IMG/VR virus record: IMGVR_UViG_3300009127_000032
Coordinates: 1-22,828 of that record
DNA from: a virus
Reading direction: 5' to 3' (one strand)
Length of the DNA: 22,828 nucleotides
The position numbers were made by a program, and so were the translations under genes. Each line of letters opens with the position of its first letter. Position 1 is the first letter of the stretch. The notes below the pieces were generated by a model. It was not told where the DNA came from. It saw only the letters and a list, made by a program, of their open reading frames with translations, and did no database searches. Shown here one piece after another: positions 8,033-16,684 of this stretch.

Positions 8033-9448
8033 TTAGGCGGTGGTGGTTGTGGTCGAACTGGTTGTTGTGGTTGTGGTTGTGGTCGTCGTTGTGGTCGTCG
8101 TTGTGGTAGCTGACTGACCAGTGGTCGCCGTAACATCAAGGATATAGACCGCATCCCGTTGCATAAGAACGGGCAAGCCTTTATCCTGAACACGGACCCA
8201 CAATCCTTCCGGATCCCACGCAGGTTTCTTGTCGGTGAATTTGCCATAGTGACGCTCCAAGCCAAACGGTGCACGTTTGTACTTGGAAATGGGCTGACCG
8301 TCAACATGGGACGCAAACATGATGAATTTATCGTCCGCAATGTACGGTGTCACCATGGTGACGAAGTCCTCCCCTGCCTTATACGAACTGGCCGGGGGAT
8401 AGGCGACTTGAATTCTGGAACCTTCGGTATCGATGCTGATGATGTACCGTTCCTCATAAGTCCCCGCACTCTGATCGTTAAATCGGAGCAACTCGGCGGT
8501 CTTGAAATCTTCCACCTTGTCAACGAAAACCCATGTGGTGGAACCACCAGTCACGGCGGCTGTCAACCAAGCACGGATCTCATACATTTCATCGAAGACC
8601 ACAAAGTTTTCGATGTCCAGAAGCCCTCCAATAATGGACGGATTGACACCGATCAGTTCATGGATACCAGAAGCAGAACCTCCAGTACCATTGAACAGGC
8701 GACCATCTCCAAAATAATTCTTCTGAAGAAGCTGCCGGATCGTGGTGTCGTTTGCCAGATGTTTCAGCACCTGGGAATTGAAAATGGCGTAATTGGGAAC
8801 TGCCCCACACGCCTTTTTGACCTTGATCTTGGCGTCCTGAATGTCCTTGAGGATGTTTCGGCTTGAACCCGTATCCCAATAATAATCACTCGTCAAGGAG
8901 ACGATATGATCAGACGGAATCTGATAGTCCAAGGTCATTTTGTAACCACCCTGTACCTCATAGGTGATGGTACCACCGGAAAGCATCTGAGAGAACATCC
9001 ACTCCAGCCTTCGGTCGGAACGAGCCGATAATGCCGCCAGGTTGGTTGCGACCTTTTCGCGGGCCTCGTCGTAAACGGAATCGGTTCCGGGCTTGCGGAG
9101 ATTGTTGAGGAATTCCTCATCAAAATACATCTTCTCCTTCCAGTATGCCGCTTCCGCCCGGTGTTTCGCAAACCCAAACGGAGCAGTTACCGGGGCAGGT
9201 GCGCCGGGGGCAACAAACGGAGTCATTCCCCTACCACCACGCTGAGATTCCCACTTGATCGTGCTGGACGGAGAGTCGGAAACAGGAAACAGTTTCGAAA
9301 GCACCAACTCCGGGGGCTTCATGAAGGTAGTCATAAAATCCTGAATGACTTCCAACTTCAGATCCGGGATGTCTGCGCTTCCACGTGCAAACTGATTTAC
9401 ATCCACACCCATTTCGGCCAACATTTTAATAAGTTCGCTTTTCTTCAT
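8033..9448 (-). CDS. Major capsid protein (phage capsid E family) with long poly-Thr tail
   Basis: 471 residues from ATG 9448 behind GGGGAGGTG. The body fits the lambda gpE-type capsid family (HK97 fold): an N-terminal arm, a YWKEKMYFDEEFLNNLRKPG segment like the conserved region of that family, a long spine helix region (residues about 125-150), and a C-terminal half rich in FVDKVEDFKTAELLRF-type strands. It forms the head shell. The last 24 residues are sixteen Thr, Ser-Ser, five Thr, Ala. A short hairpin, CCCC-AAGA-GGGG, covers part of the ribosome site (about 9460-9471) and may limit initiation. Decoration and protease genes lie directly upstream, as in lambda. Confidence 0.9.
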   Translation of the reverse strand: MKKSELIKMLAEMGVDVNQFARGSADIPDLKLEVIQDFMTTFMKPPELVLSKLFPVSDSPSSTIKWESQRGGRGMTPFVAPGAPAPVTAPFGFAKHRAEAAYWKEKMYFDEEFLNNLRKPGTDSVYDEAREKVATNLAALSARSDRRLEWMFSQMLSGGTITYEVQGGYKMTLDYQIPSDHIVSLTSDYYWDTGSSRNILKDIQDAKIKVKKACGAVPNYAIFNSQVLKHLANDTTIRQLLQKNYFGDGRLFNGTGGSASGIHELIGVNPSIIGGLLDIENFVVFDEMYEIRAWLTAAVTGGSTTWVFVDKVEDFKTAELLRFNDQSAGTYEERYIISIDTEGSRIQVAYPPASSYKAGEDFVTMVTPYIADDKFIMFASHVDGQPISKYKRAPFGLERHYGKFTDKKPAWDPEGLWVRVQDKGLPVLMQRDAVYILDVTATTGQSATTTTTTTTTTTTTTTTSSTTTTTA

Positions 9449-9476
9449 ATCTACTTCACCTCCCCTCTTGGGGTGC

Positions 9477-10163
9477 TTACCTGATCATAAGCTGTTGGCC
9501 GAAAACGGTGGCAGAAATGTCAGTCCGTGCCGCCGCATCAACATTCGTGAGCATACCATTCCAAAGCGCACAGTTCCCCCACACCAATGTGGCAACTGCT
9601 CCCTTGGCGTTTACGCCGGTGCCGGTATCAACCGTCTTTTCGAGAATACCCACACAGTCGGAATAGTTGTTACCGGAAGTTCCGGCTTCAACAAATACAT
9701 GACCGAAACGCGCCGTGGTAAAGGCTGTTCCGCCGATTGCTGTGGTGAAAGTGATGACCGCGTAATTTGAATACGTGGTCCGGTCGATTGTGGTGATGGC
9801 TCCAAGATTCTCCGCGGAGGTGACGTTATCATTGATAATAAGATCATCCCCTACCGCAAACTTGTAGCTATCATCCAGCGTCACATTACAGGTCGTTGCC
9901 GTTGCTCCGGTATTCGCTACCAGATAGGCACGTCCCGGATGGTTTTCACTGGCACCGCCGGTAAAGGTTGTCGGATTGTAAGGAACGAGTTTCGCCAGGT
10001 TTCCAGCCGCCGACAGATTTTTAGCCAAAGCTGAACCCGCTTCGATTAACCCGTAGCCTAACTGGAGGGTAATGCTCGGAATCTTCAAGACCCCCTCATC
10101 CCCATAGACGTAAATCTCCTTGTAATCCTTCTGTTGTCCGATGATCACTCCAGGAATATCCAT
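9477..10163 (-). CDS. Head decoration protein
   Basis: 228 residues from ATG 10163 behind GAGGAGGTG. The N-terminus reads like a lambda gpD/HDPD-type decoration protein. A hydrophobic start (MDIPGVIIGQQKDYKEIYVYGDEGVLKIPSITLQLG) is followed by a region rich in Gly, Ala and Thr beta strands, with alternating loops (TGATATTCNVTLDDSYKFAVGD). A C-terminal AVATLVWGNCALWNGML segment follows. It would bind trimeric sites on the mature capsid and stabilise it. At 228 residues it is longer than gpD (about 110) and may carry an extra domain in the middle. It lies between scaffold and capsid genes. Confidence 0.8.
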   Translation of the reverse strand: MDIPGVIIGQQKDYKEIYVYGDEGVLKIPSITLQLGYGLIEAGSALAKNLSAAGNLAKLVPYNPTTFTGGASENHPGRAYLVANTGATATTCNVTLDDSYKFAVGDDLIINDNVTSAENLGAITTIDRTTYSNYAVITFTTAIGGTAFTTARFGHVFVEAGTSGNNYSDCVGILEKTVDTGTGVNAKGAVATLVWGNCALWNGMLTNVDAAARTDISATVFGQQLMIR

Positions 10164-10225
10164 AAGTTTTCACCTCCTCAAATGGTTTTAAATTAATTCC
10201 AATTGCAACAAACGATTTGCCTATA

Positions 10226-10771
10226 TTATTTGTCCTCCTTGTGTCCCGCCAAGGCAAGCAGGGAACTGGTACGTTCCTTGTTTGCGAGTTTTTCCTTGTC
10301 GTCATCCGCCCCATCGGCACCAAGTGCGGAACGGCCTCCGGTTCCTGTGCCAAGAACCACGTCCTCAGATTTGGTACGGCCTTCCCAATCCGAAATCTCT
10401 CCAGCAACGGTCTCCGCAAACTTCTCCACGTCCAAAACGTTTTCATTCACGAATTTGGAGTAAGAAACATGCTTGCGGACCTTGGGATACAGGCTTTCCC
10501 GGAGTTCGGATTTCGCCAATGCAACATCCCAAATCTTGTCGGCCTCCACCCGGAGTTCGTTCTCGGTCCGGATCGTTTCCGATTTTTCGAATTTGGCAAT
10601 CCGCTCATCGCTTTCATCCAGCCGCTTGGACATATCGCCCAACTGGGAGTTAAAGGTCTCACGCTCCTTGTCGAACTCTTTGTCCTTTTCCTTGGTAACG
10701 GCAAGCCTGATTTCCATAGCGAATTCCTCCGCCACATCCGCAAATTTCTCTTTAAACTCTTTGAGATCCAT
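10226..10771 (-). CDS. Scaffold protein from internal in-frame start (Nu3-like)
   Basis: 181 residues, same frame as the protease gene, from ATG 10771 (Met215 of the long protein). It has a near-ideal ribosome site, AGGAGGTG, with a 6-nt spacer (10785-10772). The start falls exactly at the border between the acidic linker and the coiled-coil scaffold region. In lambda, Nu3 is made in the same way from within gene C. The product would be an abundant, non-proteolytic scaffold. Its existence is inferred from the ribosome site, its position and the lambda precedent. Confidence 0.75.
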   Translation of the reverse strand: MDLKEFKEKFADVAEEFAMEIRLAVTKEKDKEFDKERETFNSQLGDMSKRLDESDERIAKFEKSETIRTENELRVEADKIWDVALAKSELRESLYPKVRKHVSYSKFVNENVLDVEKFAETVAGEISDWEGRTKSEDVVLGTGTGGRSALGADGADDDKEKLANKERTSSLLALAGHKEDK

Positions 10772-11413
10772 CGAATTCACCTCCTCTTCCTGGGTTGAAG
10801 ATTCATCTTGTACGTCCTCATCGACGCTGAGTCCAAGCTCCTCAATTTCAAGCTCGGTCTTTTCCTCTCGTGAAAAAGCCCGGGACTCGGTTTTCTTGTC
10901 CCATCCGAACACACAGACAGATGCTTCCTGATAGAAACATTCACGCCAAATCGTTGCCGGACCCTTCATCGTAAAACCATTCACTTCAGCTTTTGATCCC
11001 TCCGAAATACGCTCAACCTTTGTTGGAATGGCATAAATACTTGCCTGATAAGGAAAGCCCTGTTGAGACAGCTTTTGGAACTCCTCACTGAAAGGGGTGT
11101 CTACAAAGACAGTCGTATCTGGATTGAGAACAAGCTGATTGTTTTCTTTGAGGGGTTTCTTGGAGAACGCAACCTTCTTCCGTGTATCATGCTGTTCCAA
11201 AACCGGGAACTTAGCACGATCAAACTTCACTCCGGAAACATCGATTGCCAGATCATCCCACCACCAATGGTCCTTGATTATACCCCCTGAATACGCCACC
11301 ATACGGAGTTTTTTTCCATCGGCTCCGTCTTCGGCAAACGCACAGGCAACAGAAGAACCAACATCGACAAGCCTTAATGCACCATTCGGGACTTTCTCCA
11401 GTTTTTTAGCCAT
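10226..11413 (-). CDS. Prohead protease fused to scaffold
   Basis: 395 residues. Residues about 1-180 look like an HK97-type (U35) prohead protease. His75 in VLEQHD and Ser125 in YQASIYAIP are the probable catalytic pair, and ECFYQEASVCVFG (158-170) matches the late EvSlv-type motif. Residues about 185-212 are an acidic linker. Residues 215-310 are Lys/Glu-rich coiled coil typical of scaffold, and the tail is Asp/Lys-rich. The protease domain would cut the scaffold and itself during head maturation. An internal start at 10771 should also give a scaffold-only product. The order protease-scaffold, decoration, capsid matches lambda C/Nu3-D-E. Confidence 0.85.
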   Translation of the reverse strand: MAKKLEKVPNGALRLVDVGSSVACAFAEDGADGKKLRMVAYSGGIIKDHWWWDDLAIDVSGVKFDRAKFPVLEQHDTRKKVAFSKKPLKENNQLVLNPDTTVFVDTPFSEEFQKLSQQGFPYQASIYAIPTKVERISEGSKAEVNGFTMKGPATIWRECFYQEASVCVFGWDKKTESRAFSREEKTELEIEELGLSVDEDVQDESSTQEEEVNSMDLKEFKEKFADVAEEFAMEIRLAVTKEKDKEFDKERETFNSQLGDMSKRLDESDERIAKFEKSETIRTENELRVEADKIWDVALAKSELRESLYPKVRKHVSYSKFVNENVLDVEKFAETVAGEISDWEGRTKSEDVVLGTGTGGRSALGADGADDDKEKLANKERTSSLLALAGHKEDK

Positions 11414-11433
11414 CCTCCTATCCTCCGTTAAAA

Positions 11434-13041
11434 TTATTCGTTCTCTTTCTTATCATTTTTAGAAGGTTCACCTTCCGTGCTTTCTTGCAAAGACTCCGCA
11501 TCAACTGTATAAACAAGTTCAGGATACGTATCATCCTCTGTCGCTTTGTCCAATCGAGCTTTAGCATAACCACCAACACCAAGTCTTCTCGCCACTTCCT
11601 TATTGGGAATTCCGAGCGTTTCTGATATCGGACCATGCTTAACCCCAAGAAATGCCCTTGCCCTACCTTCGGAATCGATTGTCTCTGAAGTCGGGAATTG
11701 AAATTCGATCAGTTTCTCCGGTCTGCGTGGGACCTTTTTAAAAACGGGTTCTTGTTCTTCCCACCCAACAGCCTTTTTGACTCTCAAGAACTCAGGAAAT
11801 GTTCCAATTGTTTTCTTCAGAAAGAAGATACTCCCCCAAAAGTCGAATCTGAGGAAATTCTCGAAATAGGAAATTTCATCGGATGTTCTATCCGACATCG
11901 GCCCCCTTGCCGCTTTAACGGATGAGAATGGCCCAGAAGGGCTCCCGGTAGTAACATCGGATGGTTCGTTCAGCCCGCTAATGACCATCTGAAGAATATC
12001 CGTATCTTGATCTTTAATGGAGGTAAGATTGGGATTTTCGGCCTTGACAGTCATTCCAGGGGGAAGAACAAGTCTACTACCGGGTACCATCTTCTGAGCG
12101 ATTCCTGTTTTCCGTCTTTGGTCGTCTGTAAGGGATAACCAAGTTTGAAAAGCTTTCACATCCTCAAAACTAAAAACCCATGCGTAAGCTCCACTCGACT
12201 TTTTATGGTCTATTTCATACCGCTTAAGATTTTCATAATGATTGAGCCATTGGATTGTCGTCCTGAGGTAAGAGACAGATCTCCGAGTTATGAGTCCCAT
12301 ATCCCAAGATACCATGAAACGCCTGTAGCCTCCCAACGGTCTGAATTTGTGCTTTAAAGACCGGCTTGCCGACTGTCGTTTCCGATCATAACTCCCTTCA
12401 AAGCTCTTTTGGGCCTGTGCATCAGCCACAAGAGAAGGGTACCGGCCTACGAAAATCGATGGAATCTGCTCAAACTCCCCGTTCCCATCAAAATCAACGT
12501 TATAGAATAAAGGCATAGTTCGTTTACGAGAGTGAAAGATAATTCCTGTATCGTCTGTTCCCCCTCCCTTAACAAGCCTTGGGTCGATAAAGTCCACTTC
12601 AACAAACCCATCCAGGTGTAATGTGAGAAGAAGGAACAATTCACCTTCTACGTAAGCCCTTCCAACATACTTGGGCCAGAAGGTATACAAGCGATTTCGA
12701 GGATCTTCCTCAATTTCCTCAATGGCTTGCTGGACTTTCCACTCCCCAGATGAGGATTCGTAACCAAATCCCGTTAATCTGCCCATCATTCCACGGACTG
12801 CTGTATTGATTTGGGGGTTTCTTTGGAATTTATTCCAGCAAGTTGCCTGTAAAAGATCACGAACAGCGGCGGATTCTTCTTTATTTATATCCCAAACAGG
12901 TGAAAACCCATCGGGATCAACGTAATCACCGGTGTTTGGGTCATGTTGCCACGGCATAGTAAAAGAAATTCTTTGGAGAACTTCGGCAGGAACCTCTTTC
13001 AGCATATTCAGGTTTTTATCGAAATCTTTTAAAGCGTCCAT
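11434..13041 (-). CDS. Portal protein
   Basis: 535 residues from ATG 13041, with a modest AAAGGG ribosome site. It forms the dodecameric DNA gate at the head vertex. The gene follows the large terminase and precedes the protease. The protein has the portal outline: an N-terminal alpha/beta wing, FWPKYVGRAYVEGELFLLL (early-middle), FIDPRLVKGGGTDDTGIIF, then QKMVPGSRLVLPPGM and TSIKDQDTDILQMVISGLN, a clip/stem region. The C-terminal third is helical and ends in a charged tail (SKNDKKENE). The length is normal for lambda/HK97-type portals. Confidence 0.88.
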   Translation of the reverse strand: MDALKDFDKNLNMLKEVPAEVLQRISFTMPWQHDPNTGDYVDPDGFSPVWDINKEESAAVRDLLQATCWNKFQRNPQINTAVRGMMGRLTGFGYESSSGEWKVQQAIEEIEEDPRNRLYTFWPKYVGRAYVEGELFLLLTLHLDGFVEVDFIDPRLVKGGGTDDTGIIFHSRKRTMPLFYNVDFDGNGEFEQIPSIFVGRYPSLVADAQAQKSFEGSYDRKRQSASRSLKHKFRPLGGYRRFMVSWDMGLITRRSVSYLRTTIQWLNHYENLKRYEIDHKKSSGAYAWVFSFEDVKAFQTWLSLTDDQRRKTGIAQKMVPGSRLVLPPGMTVKAENPNLTSIKDQDTDILQMVISGLNEPSDVTTGSPSGPFSSVKAARGPMSDRTSDEISYFENFLRFDFWGSIFFLKKTIGTFPEFLRVKKAVGWEEQEPVFKKVPRRPEKLIEFQFPTSETIDSEGRARAFLGVKHGPISETLGIPNKEVARRLGVGGYAKARLDKATEDDTYPELVYTVDAESLQESTEGEPSKNDKKENE

Positions 13042-13192
13042 TTAAAGCCCTTTATACTACATATCGTATGATCCCAAAACACGCAAAAGAATAAATATGA
13101 TTCCAGGAAAACACACTTCAAGGTAAAAGTCAATAGTCCTAATCAGCACTCCGTAACACTTAGTTACGCATACCAATATAAATAAATGATTT

Positions 13193-15091
13193 TTAAGCGT
13201 AATTTCCTAACAGGCCAGTTCCAGGAACAAACGTACCGAAGTTCAATATGCCTTGTCTGATGCGGAAATCAGCCACAGACAGATTTCGTCCACCATATAT
13301 ACACCACGCATTAGCAAACATGAAGTCATCCTGCACTCCAGCGTTCTCTCCCTTTTCAGTGCTTCCAAACCACTTCTTGTTATCGTCATGATTGAACATA
13401 GCGAACTCTTCCTGAATGATATCTCTCTTTTTAACTCCAGGAACTCCCGTTGGGGGGCATTTGTATCTCCCATCCCTTACAGGCTCAAGAACCGCTTTGA
13501 AAGCTTCCTTCTGTTTATCATACGTAGGATGTATAGGTTGGAAGTCAATTCCCCGGTCGTCACACCACCCTTGAATATCCCAAGCACCGTAACGCTCCGA
13601 GCAAAGAACGTCCACTCCTTCAAACCCTGTATGAATAACATCCAGCTCCTGTTTGACAAGACCATGATCGTGCTTGTTAATAGCGGTAACATATAATACC
13701 AGGTATAGATAACGAGGATCGGACTGCCCTGCCACAAATTGGTAGGGGGAGGATCTACTTCCCGGTAGTCCCTTGGCAACGACTACCAGTATCGTCTTGG
13801 CAGGAGAGTTAAGGGCAAAAGGATCCCCAAAGTCAACTCCAGCCATCAATGCAAAATGGGTATCAAACACGTCCGTCAAATTCTGAAACGATAAGAAGTC
13901 CGGAACACACGGAGCATTGAATTCGCTTATATGGTAAAGATTCTCGACAGACTTCAACCGATCATTATATGCATCTACTCGGAATGTAGCATCCTGTATT
14001 CGCCTAAACTTGGTATTGAGTCCCCTTCCCTTCAATTCCCCCAACACCTCTACAAGCTTATTCCTCTCAACCAATGTCTCCCTAATATCAGAGTGATTCA
14101 ATATCCCTCCATCACATCCAAGTATCCCCATCTCCTCAATCATCTCCGATGAAAACACTTGGTCGATACCTGCACTCCACAAATTCTGGAAGTACCGTTC
14201 GAACTCCCCAAAGGGAAACTTAACCTGATAATCTGACAACTGATCTTCCGTCATATTGGGATTCCAATAATCCAATAAATCAGCATCAGTCGAACACCGG
14301 TATGAAAAGAAGACCGCCTTGGTCTTCCCTAAAGTAAAGTTTTCATACAACCGGTACAAAACATGCAGTTTGGATGATACCGTAGAATCGATCACACCGA
14401 GGGCATTGGGAATGTTACGAATAGATCCATCAAGCTGAGTAAAGAATTTCGGTTTCTTCATGTCAAATATCTCGGAGAACGTATACCCCGTAATATTAGA
14501 CACGATACCACTAAAAGATGAGATACTGCGAATCAGGGATTTAATGTCCCCATAATCGTCCTTCAGCCGTATCTCCTTCTCCTGTATATTCCCCCGAGGG
14601 CCGACCATCTCCATCAACCGGGGACTGTTGATGATAATATCCCTCATAATATCAAAGTGAACGAACTTAACCTGGTCTTTCGAGTTAGCACCAAGCATGA
14701 TCTGTTGACGCGGCCAGTTGAAAAACTTCCACAATTGTATTAAGACCGCTAATAACGACTTCCCTTCACCACGCATCCAACAGAAGATAAGCAACCGGTA
14801 TACGAACTCTCCATCTTCCATTCGTAAGGCTTCCCGGAGTATCTCCTGCTGCGCCTCCCACATCTGTTTATATGATTTTTTGGTCTTAGGATGTAAGGTA
14901 TCCGGCAACTCCCCTAACAAACACCATTCCGAATACAACGCTTTCCCATCCTCATTGATCGGATATATAGGAACACAGACATGGGTATTACACCAATCTA
15001 TCATCCCCTCCGCCCCGTCCCTATAATCTCCCGGAACATAAACCCTTGGAGCATGGGCCTCTATAGTCCGTTTACTTAGAAGGAGTTCCAT
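13193..15091 (-). CDS. terL: Terminase large subunit
   Basis: 632 residues from ATG 15091, which has GGAGG nine nt upstream. A start at ATG 15139 is possible, but GGGAG there touches the ATG. ATPase part: Walker A variant WMRGEGKS (about 105-112), a Walker B-like TFSEIFDM (about 204-211) and a coupling motif-like VIDST. Nuclease part: VDFGDP (419-424; Asp420 likely metal ligand), a second acidic site near VDVLCSERYGAWD, and QDDFMFANAW (587-596), the usual last Asp of the RuvC-like fold. It packages DNA into the prohead and cuts it. It overlaps the small subunit gene by 20 nt. The 151 nt to the portal gene are AT-rich. Confidence 0.92.
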   Translation of the reverse strand: MELLLSKRTIEAHAPRVYVPGDYRDGAEGMIDWCNTHVCVPIYPINEDGKALYSEWCLLGELPDTLHPKTKKSYKQMWEAQQEILREALRMEDGEFVYRLLIFCWMRGEGKSLLAVLIQLWKFFNWPRQQIMLGANSKDQVKFVHFDIMRDIIINSPRLMEMVGPRGNIQEKEIRLKDDYGDIKSLIRSISSFSGIVSNITGYTFSEIFDMKKPKFFTQLDGSIRNIPNALGVIDSTVSSKLHVLYRLYENFTLGKTKAVFFSYRCSTDADLLDYWNPNMTEDQLSDYQVKFPFGEFERYFQNLWSAGIDQVFSSEMIEEMGILGCDGGILNHSDIRETLVERNKLVEVLGELKGRGLNTKFRRIQDATFRVDAYNDRLKSVENLYHISEFNAPCVPDFLSFQNLTDVFDTHFALMAGVDFGDPFALNSPAKTILVVVAKGLPGSRSSPYQFVAGQSDPRYLYLVLYVTAINKHDHGLVKQELDVIHTGFEGVDVLCSERYGAWDIQGWCDDRGIDFQPIHPTYDKQKEAFKAVLEPVRDGRYKCPPTGVPGVKKRDIIQEEFAMFNHDDNKKWFGSTEKGENAGVQDDFMFANAWCIYGGRNLSVADFRIRQGILNFGTFVPGTGLLGNYA

Positions 15092-15677
15092 TACCCAAGG
15101 CCTCCGCCTCCATCTTGGAGTAGTAAGTAACGTGTCCATCTCCCGCTTTCTTCATACCCAAAGGCGGACGTTTACCCTTCTTCTTACGTGGTCCCAAAGG
15201 ACTATGAGGATCAGGGAACTCCGATATACCGATACTCTTCCACGTATCCTCGATAATCTTGATCTGCTGCCGAAACTCCTTAAAGATCGGATGCATAGCA
15301 ATCCCTCCCCGAGGACCGTGGACAGTAACCTGCTCCACCCCTACCATAGCAATCTTCAGCTTACATAAGACATTATACAATGGGATAAGATGCATCCCTA
15401 CCCTGTACAAATCCGACTCCGACAGCTCCTCCTTGAAGTTCCTGATAATAATTTCGGTGATTACTTCCATATACTCGGTCTGTACTCCGCACTTACTTCC
15501 AACCTCCTTACCATGATGGCACATATTCATTGCCACACAAGGATTTGGATGAAACGCAGTACAATCCGGTATAATCTCCCATGTGTTAAACAGGTTGTTA
15601 ATGGTATAAAACTCTCCCTTCCTTATCATTAACTTCCCGTGGTTCTCTCTAAATTTGGGGGGAAATACATGTGCCAT
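15072..15677 (-). CDS. Terminase small subunit (P27-like)
   Basis: 201 residues from ATG 15677, behind AAGGA spaced 9 nt. The C-terminal half has GGIAMHPIFKEFRQQIKIIEDTWKSIGIS, which fits the P27-type small terminase pattern (N/HP..KE.R.Q...I...W..LGI), and then a basic PRKKKGKRPPLG segment for DNA contact. The N-terminal half is unusual in having several Cys/His residues (PNPCVAMNMCHHGKEVGSKCG), which could bind a metal. It is the first gene of the late operon, 80-100 nt downstream of the predicted promoter. It recognises the packaging site and recruits the large subunit. Confidence 0.75.
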   Translation of the reverse strand: MAHVFPPKFRENHGKLMIRKGEFYTINNLFNTWEIIPDCTAFHPNPCVAMNMCHHGKEVGSKCGVQTEYMEVITEIIIRNFKEELSESDLYRVGMHLIPLYNVLCKLKIAMVGVEQVTVHGPRGGIAMHPIFKEFRQQIKIIEDTWKSIGISEFPDPHSPLGPRKKKGKRPPLGMKKAGDGHVTYYSKMEAEALGNGTPSK

Positions 15678-15763
15678 GGATAAAATTCCTTGTCCTTAAA
15701 AGATGTACATCGAGTAGATTATGAGTCCACAATCGGGAAAACAACATAACTTCCACATAACAA

Positions 15764-15793
15764 TTCATAACAAAAACCACACATCCCTGTCAA
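15764..15793 (-). promoter_or_regulatory. Late operon sigma-70-type promoter
   Basis: On the minus strand TTGACA (15793-15788) is followed, after 17-18 nt, by TTATGA/TATGAA (15770-15764). A start near 15757 would leave an 80-nt leader before the small terminase gene. The -35 is perfect and the -10 is imperfect. Three AACATAA-like boxes at 15743-15770 cover the -10 and start region, as a repressor site would. Confidence 0.6.
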
Positions 15794-16075
15794 GTACTTT
15801 TAATTTTCGCCCCGTAAGAGTTCTACTAAGTGATGGATAGGTTAAAACGATAAACAATGGGGATTACTATGTATTCTTTAATTTGCCCACTCCGTAGTCC
15901 ATTTAATCTTATTGACAGGCGGGGATGTCGTTGATGAGTCAGGGAGGGGGTTAAAGTACCGTTTTTATATGGGTGGTGGGATAAAACACTTTCTGGAGAA
16001 GTGTGGAAAAAATTTTATGGTGGGTACCCCCGGCCAGACGACAAAGGGGCGGCTTCAAAGTAAATCGAGGGGCCA

Positions 16076-16476
16076 CCTCATAATATGTAGGGGCTATCCT
16101 CATTATTTGATGCATCATTTGTGCATATCCCTGCACATATAGTGCAAAAGTTTACATAATACATGTTATCAGACATTGTACCTCAAACTATGTAGATGAT
16201 ATAATTGTGTTACCTCAAACTATGTAGATACTACAAATTATGAGGATGTGTTACGATATGAAACAGTGTATCGAAATGTAACATATGTCTACGCACAAGT
16301 CATCAATTCCCAAACTCTGTAGCCCTACTACACAAAATGTCGAAAACATCCTCATAATATGTAGCTGTATCGAAACGTAACACTACGTACAAATCATGCT
16401 GCCCTACATACTATGATGTTTATGCTACAAACTATGTGGTCTACATCTTTTGTAGTTTTTTCTACATAGTTTGTAG
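16076..16476. repeat. Cluster of 15-bp dyads CTACA/CCTCA-N5-TGTAG/TGAGG
   Basis: Seven exact copies of a dyad with 5-bp arms and 5-bp spacer start at 16076, 16181, 16213, 16231, 16350, 16441 and 16462. One-mismatch-arm copies start at 16098, 16308, 16328, 16404 and 16425. The two half-site types, CTACA and CCTCA, mix freely, and the spacer varies (AACTA, TAATA, AATTA, TCTTT, TAGTT). Copies 16425-16439 and 16462-16476 also form a larger perfect 14-bp inverted repeat (16424-16437/16464-16477). This looks like an array of binding sites for a dimeric protein. Confidence 0.85.
16267..16382. repeat. 17-bp direct repeat within the dyad cluster
   Basis: TGTATCGAAATGTAACA (16267-16283) and TGTATCGAAACGTAACA (16366-16382) differ at one base and are 99 bp apart. 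Each lies just 3' of a group of dyads. The first is also the right half of an interrupted palindrome with TGTTACGATA at 16248-16257. Iteron or regulator site; function not known. Confidence 0.75.
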
Positions 16477-16579
16477 CAGGATGCCCGTTTTCGTATAGCT
16501 ACATTGTATACAAATAGTAGCTACTTGAATTTTTATATATAAGTATATCAATACGTTATGCATTTTACTATAATAGTAT

Positions 16580-16622
16580 AACATAATTCTAACATAACAT
16601 TGCCATAAACTGCCTTTCATAA
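16580..16622. repeat. Phased AACATAA-like boxes upstream of the sigma-54 promoter
   Basis: AACATAA at 16580 and 16591, GCCATAA at 16602 and TTCATAA at 16616, spaced 11, 11 and 14 bp. Related boxes overlap the late promoter (15743, 15754, 15764) and, in reverse orientation, the early promoter (ATGTT at 18409, 18420, 18432). Phasing near one helical turn suggests cooperative binding on one DNA face. Confidence 0.65.
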
Positions 16623-16651
16623 CACGCTGAAATGATAAGTCTTTTATATGT

Positions 16652-16669
16652 TTGGCACAACAATTGCTT
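16652..16669 (+). promoter_or_regulatory. Sigma-54 (-24/-12) promoter
   Basis: TTGGCACAACAATTGCTT matches the sigma-54 consensus TGGCAC-N5-TTGC exactly at the key GG and GC, with the required 12-nt GG-to-GC spacing. Transcription would start near 16679, so the next gene starts at ATG 16741 with a leader of about 62 nt. Sigma-54 promoters need an ATP-driven activator bound upstream; the dyads and phased boxes upstream are candidate sites. No activator gene is seen in the window. Confidence 0.85.
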
Positions 16670-16684
16670 ATAAAAGAAAGCAAT

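Noticed and set aside
8159-8866. 235-codon open frame on the plus strand inside the capsid gene
   Set aside because: Shadow of the well-supported capsid gene; no ribosome site and wrong strand for the operon.
15912-16142. 76-codon frame in the control region
   Set aside because: It needs a TTG start, has no convincing ribosome site, and its end consists of dyad repeat sequence.
16076-16476. CRISPR array
   Set aside because: The repeats are 15-bp dyads with varied cores and irregular spacing; no uniform spacers and no cas genes.
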